Assembly: GCA_902773155.1 (NCBI GenBank)
Contig: CACYDK010000168.1
Location: forward strand, 1-17,709
DNA length: 17,709 nt
Origin: an uncultured Ruminococcus sp.
GTDB taxonomy: Bacteria; Bacillota; Clostridia; Oscillospirales; Acutalibacteraceae
Reading direction: 5' to 3'
Under the pieces are notes generated by a model. It was given only the letters and a program-made list of their open reading frames with translations. It was not told the DNA's origin and ran no database searches. Positions 13,993 to 17,709 of this stretch are shown here, piece by piece. Made by a program: the position numbers and the translations under genes. The first letter of the stretch is position 1. Each line of letters opens with the position of its first letter.

Positions 13993-15453
13993 TTACTTTT
14001 TCTCGCTCAAAATCTCAGCTACGAGCTCGCGCTCGTCCATATGGTATTTTACTCCGCGAATCTCCTGATAGTCCTCGTGACCTTTTCCGGCAAGAACTAT
14101 GATGTCTCCGTCCTCGGCGTTCTCAATACAGTACCTTATGGCGTCCTTGCGGTTGGGCACTACTACGTATTTGCCGTCGGTTTTAGCGATACCGGTCTTG
14201 ATGTCCTCGATTATATCCATAACGTCCTCAAACCGGCTGTTGTCCTCGGTAATAACGCTTAGGTCGGATAGCCTGCCGCTGGTTTCGCCCATCTCGTACC
14301 GCCTTACCTTGGGACGGTTTCCTCCGGCTCCGAACAGGGTAATGAGGCGGTTCGGATTGTATTTTCTGAGCGTCGTGAGCACATTTTCCATCGACAGAGC
14401 GTTGTGTGCGTAGTCGATAAGAAGCGTATAATTTCCGGGAACCGGAACTATCTCGACTCTGCCCTTTACCTGTACGCTTTTCAAGCCTTCGGTGATATCG
14501 TCGTCGCTCACGCCGATATCCGAGCAGACAGCTATCGCGCAAAGAGCGTTGTATACGCTGAAATGTCCCGGAATCGCGACGTCGACCTTGAGCGAGCGTT
14601 TTCCGCTGAGTTCAAAGCGCGCTCCGAGGAAGCCCGGCTTGGAGAGAAGCTCGTCGTTTGAGGCGACAAAATCGGCGTCCTTGTCAAAGCCGTAGGTCTC
14701 GACCTCGCAGGTGCAGTCCTTTATTATCTCGCGCCACTTCTCATCGTCGCGGTTGACGATCCCGACCTTGCATTTCTTGAAAAGCATTGCCTTGCACTCG
14801 AGATACTCGTCCATGTCCTTGTGCTCGACCCCGCCGATGTGGTCGTGCGAGAAGTTGGTGAAAATTCCGTAGTCGAACTCAACGGCGTCGACTCTGTGCC
14901 ATTTAAGGCCGATCGACGAGGCCTCGATGATCATCGCCCTGCAACCGTCCTTTACCATCTCGCGCATAGCCTTCTGAACCTCGTAGCTCTCGGGGGTTGT
15001 GTTGTCGGTTTTTATAAGGCGGTCGCCTATTATGATACCAAGCGTGCCGATCGTGCCGCATTTAATTCCCGCGTGCTCGAGGATAGATTTTATCATAGCT
15101 ACGCTCGTGGTTTTTCCCTTGGTTCCGGTGATCGCGATCGTGGTGAGCTCCTTAGCCGGATTGCCGAAAAACTCAGCGCTTAAAAAGGCGAGCGCGACCC
15201 TGGTGTCGCTCACCTTTATAACGCTTACGTCGCCGCCGGTCTCGACCTCGTCGCTTATGACAAGCGCGGCGGCGCCCTTGCTCACGGCGTCGGATGCGTA
15301 TTTGTGGCCGTCTGCGGCCGAGCCCTTCAGACAGACAAAAAGACTGCCTGCGGTAACTTTTCTTGAGTCGTAGACGATGTCCGTGATATCGCGGTCAAGT
15401 CCTCCGCGCTCAACGGTATATTCTATATTTTTGACCAGTTCACAAAGCAACAT
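13993..15453 (-). CDS. murE: UDP-N-acetylmuramoyl-tripeptide synthetase
   Basis: Adds the third residue of the peptidoglycan stem peptide to UDP-MurNAc-L-Ala-D-Glu with ATP. The Mur ligase order is complete: N-terminal UMP-binding domain (DSRKVTAGSLFVCLKG), ATP loop ITGTKGKTTS (108-117), NTTPES, the central FDYGIFTNFSHDHIG block, and the C-terminal LIDYAHN, GAGGNRPKVRR and AGKGHEDYQ. The substrate-selecting motif is DNSR (404-407), where DAP-adding enzymes have DNPR; the arginine that contacts diaminopimelate is kept, so m-DAP is the likelier substrate. 486 residues with the ATG at 15453, which fits the family start and a promoter 28 nt upstream; the open frame extends to 15666 but lies upstream of the predicted transcript. 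The gene is alone on its strand. Confidence 0.93.
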   Translation of the reverse strand: MLLCELVKNIEYTVERGGLDRDITDIVYDSRKVTAGSLFVCLKGSAADGHKYASDAVSKGAAALVISDEVETGGDVSVIKVSDTRVALAFLSAEFFGNPAKELTTIAITGTKGKTTSVAMIKSILEHAGIKCGTIGTLGIIIGDRLIKTDNTTPESYEVQKAMREMVKDGCRAMIIEASSIGLKWHRVDAVEFDYGIFTNFSHDHIGGVEHKDMDEYLECKAMLFKKCKVGIVNRDDEKWREIIKDCTCEVETYGFDKDADFVASNDELLSKPGFLGARFELSGKRSLKVDVAIPGHFSVYNALCAIAVCSDIGVSDDDITEGLKSVQVKGRVEIVPVPGNYTLLIDYAHNALSMENVLTTLRKYNPNRLITLFGAGGNRPKVRRYEMGETSGRLSDLSVITEDNSRFEDVMDIIEDIKTGIAKTDGKYVVVPNRKDAIRYCIENAEDGDIIVLAGKGHEDYQEIRGVKYHMDERELVAEILSEKK

Positions 15454-15487
15454 ATTAACACCCGCTTTTAATAAATTGTATAGCTTG

Positions 15488-15516
15488 ATTATAACAAGCG
15501 TCAAAGAAAAAAACAA
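15488..15516 (-). promoter_or_regulatory. Sigma-A promoter of murE
   Basis: On the minus strand TTGTTT (15516-15511) and TATAAT (15493-15488) are 17 nt apart, with TGT before the -10 (extended -10). Transcription should begin near 15481, which supports the start codon at 15453. Confidence 0.7.
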
Positions 15517-15595
15517 CCCAAAATAAAAAATATTTAGCTCGATCATAATCGTGAAATTCTGCTTGAATACTAGATATGGTGGCGTTTTTGAGGCC

Positions 15596-15887
15596 TTGTG
15601 CAAATATAGAGCAATTTGCACAAAATATTTTGAGGAACCCCGGTTTGATGTCGGTTTTAGGCACATTGAATCCGTCTCTTTGTGGGAAAAGTCTATAATT
15701 TGTCAGGAGTCATAGATAAATTGCACAAAACCGCCTTAGTAATAATGCACAGAAAATCAAAATCATATTTGTGCAATCATACAAAAAACAAAGAAATCGT
15801 TGTCAGATTGCACAATTTTACACCTCTGTTTTGATGAATTAGACGAAATACACAAAAAAGAATAATTAGAGTTGCATTTTTGTGCTA
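15596..15887. promoter_or_regulatory. Array of TTGTGCAA motifs upstream of the sugar transporter
   Basis: The 8-mer TTGTGCAA or its complement occurs exactly five times: 15596-15603, 15769-15776 (plus orientation), 15616-15623, 15721-15728, 15808-15815 (minus orientation). Near-copies lie at 15746-15751 (TGCACA) and 15880-15887 (TTGTGCTA); the last falls between the -35 and -10 of the transporter promoter. Flanks are mostly T before and A or T after. These look like binding sites for one regulator acting on the transporter. The rest of the 550-bp gap shows no gene. Confidence 0.6.
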
Positions 15888-15901
15888 ATTTGTGGTATTA
15901 T
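15872..15901 (+). promoter_or_regulatory. Promoter of the sugar ABC transporter
   Basis: TTGCAT (15872-15877) and TATTAT (15896-15901) are 18 nt apart with TGG just before the -10. A TTGTGCTA motif lies between the two boxes, which suits repression. Predicted start near 15908, leaving a leader of about 95 nt. Confidence 0.65.
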
Positions 15902-15915
15902 TTATGTAGTGTAAA

Positions 15916-15978
15916 AGCGGTACATCCCCCCAATATGTACTGCTCCACTTGGCGCTTGTAAAACAGCGCGACCAAATA
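15916..15978 (+). promoter_or_regulatory. Two hairpins in the leader of the binding-protein gene
   Basis: AGCGGTACAT (15916-15925) pairs with ATGTACTGCT (15935-15944), one wobble, around a C-rich 9-nt loop. A second stem (TTGGCGCT with AGCGC and CCAA, 15950-15978, bulged) follows. They sit near the expected 5' end of the mRNA and could stabilise this highly expressed transcript. Confidence 0.45.
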
Positions 15979-16003
15979 TCTTTTTAGAAAGAGGGAATTC
16001 ACA

Positions 16004-17359
16004 ATGAAAAAAATCGTTGCTCTGCTTTTAGCAGCAATGATGATTGTTGCTGCCTTCGCAAGCTGCGGTGGCGGCGGCGACAACTCCGATACTGACAGCG
16101 GTAGTGGCACAAACACTTCCTCCGGCGCCGGCGACGACACAACGGATACGGGCTTTAACGTAACTGCCGATTCTTTCGGCGGCGAAGAGGTTGGCGCTTC
16201 CTTAAAGGTATGGGGCCCCTCCGCTTACACAAAGCTCCTCCAGAAGCAGTGTGATGCTTTTGTAAAGCTCTTCCCGGATCAGAAGATTAAGATCAAGGTT
16301 GTAGCTCAGGGCGAGGCTGAGGCCGCTACAGCGCTTTCTCAGGATCCTGAGGCTGCTGCTGACGTATTCGGCTTCCCGTCCGACCAGCTCACCACACTCG
16401 TTAACTCCGGCTCCATCTCTCCCGTAAACGTTAAGTTTGCTTCAAACATCGAGCAGACCGACATCGAGAGCGCTGTAAAGGGTTGTAAGGCTAAGGGTCC
16501 CAAGGACGACGAGGCTCTCCTTTACGCTTTCCCCGAGACCGGTAACGGCTACTACCTCGTATATGACAAGAGCGTAGTTTCCGACAAGCAGGCTCAGAAG
16601 CTCGAGGACGTTCTCGCAGCTTGTAAGAAGGCCGGCAAGAAGTTCATCATGTCCGCAGGCGACGGCTTCTATTCCTGCATGTTCATCTTCACTGGCGGTC
16701 TTTCCCTCGAGGGTCTCGACAAGAACGGCACACAGCAGTTCAACGACTACGACGAGCAGGAAGTTGCCGATACAATGAAGGCTTTCTCAACTCTTATGCA
16801 TGAGTACACCGGTACATTTACCTCCGAGGCTGTTGCTAACATTCCTTCCGGTTTCGTTTCCTCCAAGTCCAGAGCTTCCAAGTGCGGCGCAGGTATCGAC
16901 GGCACATGGGACAGCGCTGCTGACAGAGACGCTCTCGGAAAGAACTTCGGCGCTGCCAAGCTTCCTACAATCAATGTTAACGGCGAAGACAAGCAGATCA
17001 TCTCTATGTACGGTTACAAGATGATCGGCGTTAACTCCAACTCCAAGTATCCCATCACCTCTCAGATCCTTGCTTACTATCTCGCTTCCGAGGAGTGCCA
17101 GAAACAGAGAGCTGAGGAGCTCGGATGGGATCCCACAAACAAGGCTGTTGCAGAGTCCGATATCGTTAAGAACGATCCCGCGCTCTCCGCTTTAGTAGAG
17201 CAGAGCAAGAACGCTGTTCCGCAGTCCAACCTTGCTATGACAATCTGGACTCCGCTCGGAACACTCGGCGACAAGCTCAACGCTAAGGATACAGATCCTA
17301 AGACATTTGATTTCACAAAGCTCTTACAGACAACAATCGCTTCCATTAAGGACGAATAA
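16004..17359 (+). CDS. Sugar ABC transporter substrate-binding lipoprotein (family 1, maltose-type)
   Basis: 451 residues. A lipoprotein signal peptide (KK, hydrophobic stretch, FASC lipobox, Cys21) is followed by a Gly/Ser/Thr/Asp-rich linker (22-55), then a binding-protein fold starting LKVWGPSAYTKLLQKQCDAF. The segments KIKVVAQGEAEAA, ADVFGFPSDQLTTLVNSG and YAFPETGNGYYLVYDKSVV are typical of maltodextrin or oligosaccharide binding proteins (MalE/GanA-like, PF01547/PF13416). It captures an oligosaccharide outside the membrane and hands it to the permease encoded next. Ribosome site GAGGG lies 9 nt before the ATG. Its own promoter region carries repeated TTGTGCAA sites. Exact sugar unknown. 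Codon use is rich in TCC, CTC and AAG, suggesting high expression. Confidence 0.9.
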   Translation: MKKIVALLLAAMMIVAAFASCGGGGDNSDTDSGSGTNTSSGAGDDTTDTGFNVTADSFGGEEVGASLKVWGPSAYTKLLQKQCDAFVKLFPDQKIKIKVVAQGEAEAATALSQDPEAAADVFGFPSDQLTTLVNSGSISPVNVKFASNIEQTDIESAVKGCKAKGPKDDEALLYAFPETGNGYYLVYDKSVVSDKQAQKLEDVLAACKKAGKKFIMSAGDGFYSCMFIFTGGLSLEGLDKNGTQQFNDYDEQEVADTMKAFSTLMHEYTGTFTSEAVANIPSGFVSSKSRASKCGAGIDGTWDSAADRDALGKNFGAAKLPTINVNGEDKQIISMYGYKMIGVNSNSKYPITSQILAYYLASEECQKQRAEELGWDPTNKAVAESDIVKNDPALSALVEQSKNAVPQSNLAMTIWTPLGTLGDKLNAKDTDPKTFDFTKLLQTTIASIKDE

Positions 17360-17372
17360 GAACAGCATTTTT

Positions 17373-17400
17373 CCGTCAGCCCGGATATCCGGGCTGACGG
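17373..17400 (+). repeat. Perfect 28-bp palindrome between binding-protein and permease genes
   Basis: CCGTCAGCCCGG (17373-17384) and CCGGGCTGACGG (17389-17400) pair perfectly over a 4-nt ATAT loop, 13 nt after the stop. No T-run follows, so it should not fully terminate; it likely shields the binding-protein mRNA and lowers downstream expression, as hairpins between malE and malF do in enterobacteria. Confidence 0.75.
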
Positions 17401-17438
17401 ATAACCCGAAACGTTATCGTGTAGTTTATTAATTTATT

Positions 17439-17494
17439 TTAAATAATAATTTTTAAACTGAGGGGAACAGGATAACGCGAAAATTATTATTTAA
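17439..17494 (+). repeat. 15-bp perfect AT-only inverted repeat before the permease
   Basis: TTAAATAATAATTTT (17439-17453) and AAAATTATTATTTAA (17480-17494) are exact complements separated by 26 nt that carry GAGGGGAACAGG. It could be an RNA stem presenting a purine-rich loop, or a DNA operator. Function not known. Confidence 0.55.
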
Positions 17495-17539
17495 GCTAAA
17501 TTTTTAAAATTTTTATAAAGAAAAGGGAGAGTGATTTTG

Positions 17540-17709
17540 ATGAGATATATCGACTATATGCAGCTTAATCCTTTCCAGAGGTTCGGTTACAACTTTGTCC
17601 AGTTCTTCAAGAAGTTACCCGGAAATCTCGCCCGCTTCTTCAAAATGATAGGCAAGGCGATTGTACACTTCTTTGTATCAATTGGAAAAGGCTTCGCGGG
17701 CTACGGCAA
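17540..17709 (+). CDS. Sugar ABC transporter permease, 5' part (MalF-like)
   Basis: The first 56 codons are inside the window; the gene runs off the right end. The ATG at 17540 follows AAAAGGGAGAG at about 9 nt. The visible N-terminus is basic and aromatic (FQRFGYNFVQFFKKLPG, ARFFKMIGKAIVHFF, then SIGKGFAGYG) with repeated amphipathic FFK-type segments and no complete membrane helix yet. This resembles the long cytoplasmic N-terminal tail of clostridial MalF-type permeases, and the position straight after a maltose-type binding protein supports it. No permease core motif is visible, so the call rests mainly on context. Confidence 0.65.
   Translation, partial: MRYIDYMQLNPFQRFGYNFVQFFKKLPGNLARFFKMIGKAIVHFFVSIGKGFAGYG

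Noticed and set aside
15454..15666. 71-residue N-terminal extension of MurE
   Set aside because: A clear extended -10 promoter at 15488-15516 lies inside it and MurE normally starts at the MLLCELV position.
15596..15887. CRISPR array
   Set aside because: The repeated unit is only 8 bp, irregularly spaced and on both strands, which fits regulator sites and not CRISPR repeats.

Overview
The window (17.7 kb, roughly half GC in genes, AT-rich between genes) looks like the chromosome of a low-GC-lineage Firmicute of class Clostridia, probably a gut Oscillospiraceae/Ruminococcaceae-type bacterium. This is inferred from Gram-positive Shine-Dalgarno sites, sigma-A type promoters, Gly-rich lipoprotein N-termini, a clostridial-style sugar ABC transporter and the protein sequences; no marker gene fixes the species.

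Layout. 1-499: 3' end of an amidohydrolase. 500-797: non-coding, with hairpins and a 102-bp inverted-repeat element. 798-2432 (minus strand): two-gene unit of a flavin reductase-like protein followed by a lipoprotein of the serine beta-lactamase-like fold whose catalytic residues are lost. 2433-2897: divergent control region with two promoters, ARG-box-like sites and a long structured argG leader. 2898-11620 (plus strand): the arginine pathway, argG, argH, argC, argJ, argB, a GNAT acetyltransferase, argD, argF. 11783-13921 (plus): a compact three-gene envelope cassette (five-helix membrane protein resembling the N-terminal half of LtaS-type sulfatases but without the enzyme domain, a membrane zinc-ribbon protein, and a GtrB-like glycosyltransferase). 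13993-15453 (minus): murE. 15454-16003: 550-bp divergent control region with repeated TTGTGCAA motifs. 16004-17709 (plus): sugar ABC transporter binding lipoprotein and the start of a permease.

How it works together. ArgJ recycles the acetyl group (ornithine acetyltransferase), ArgB, ArgC and ArgD build N-acetylornithine, ArgF makes citrulline, and ArgG and ArgH finish arginine. Control appears layered: an ArgR-type box upstream of the argG promoter, arginine-sensitive-type ArgB, and RNA structures.

The most striking observation is an RNA one. The sequences immediately before argG (2832-2895) and argC (5883-5952) fold into the same H-type pseudoknot: a 12-bp stem with one bulged base, a C-rich loop that pairs with a G-rich strand just before the Shine-Dalgarno, and an A-rich connecting loop. 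Several pairs differ between the two copies yet stay complementary, which is covariation. I do not recognise it as a known riboswitch class, so it is a candidate cis-regulatory RNA (riboswitch-like) for arginine biosynthesis.
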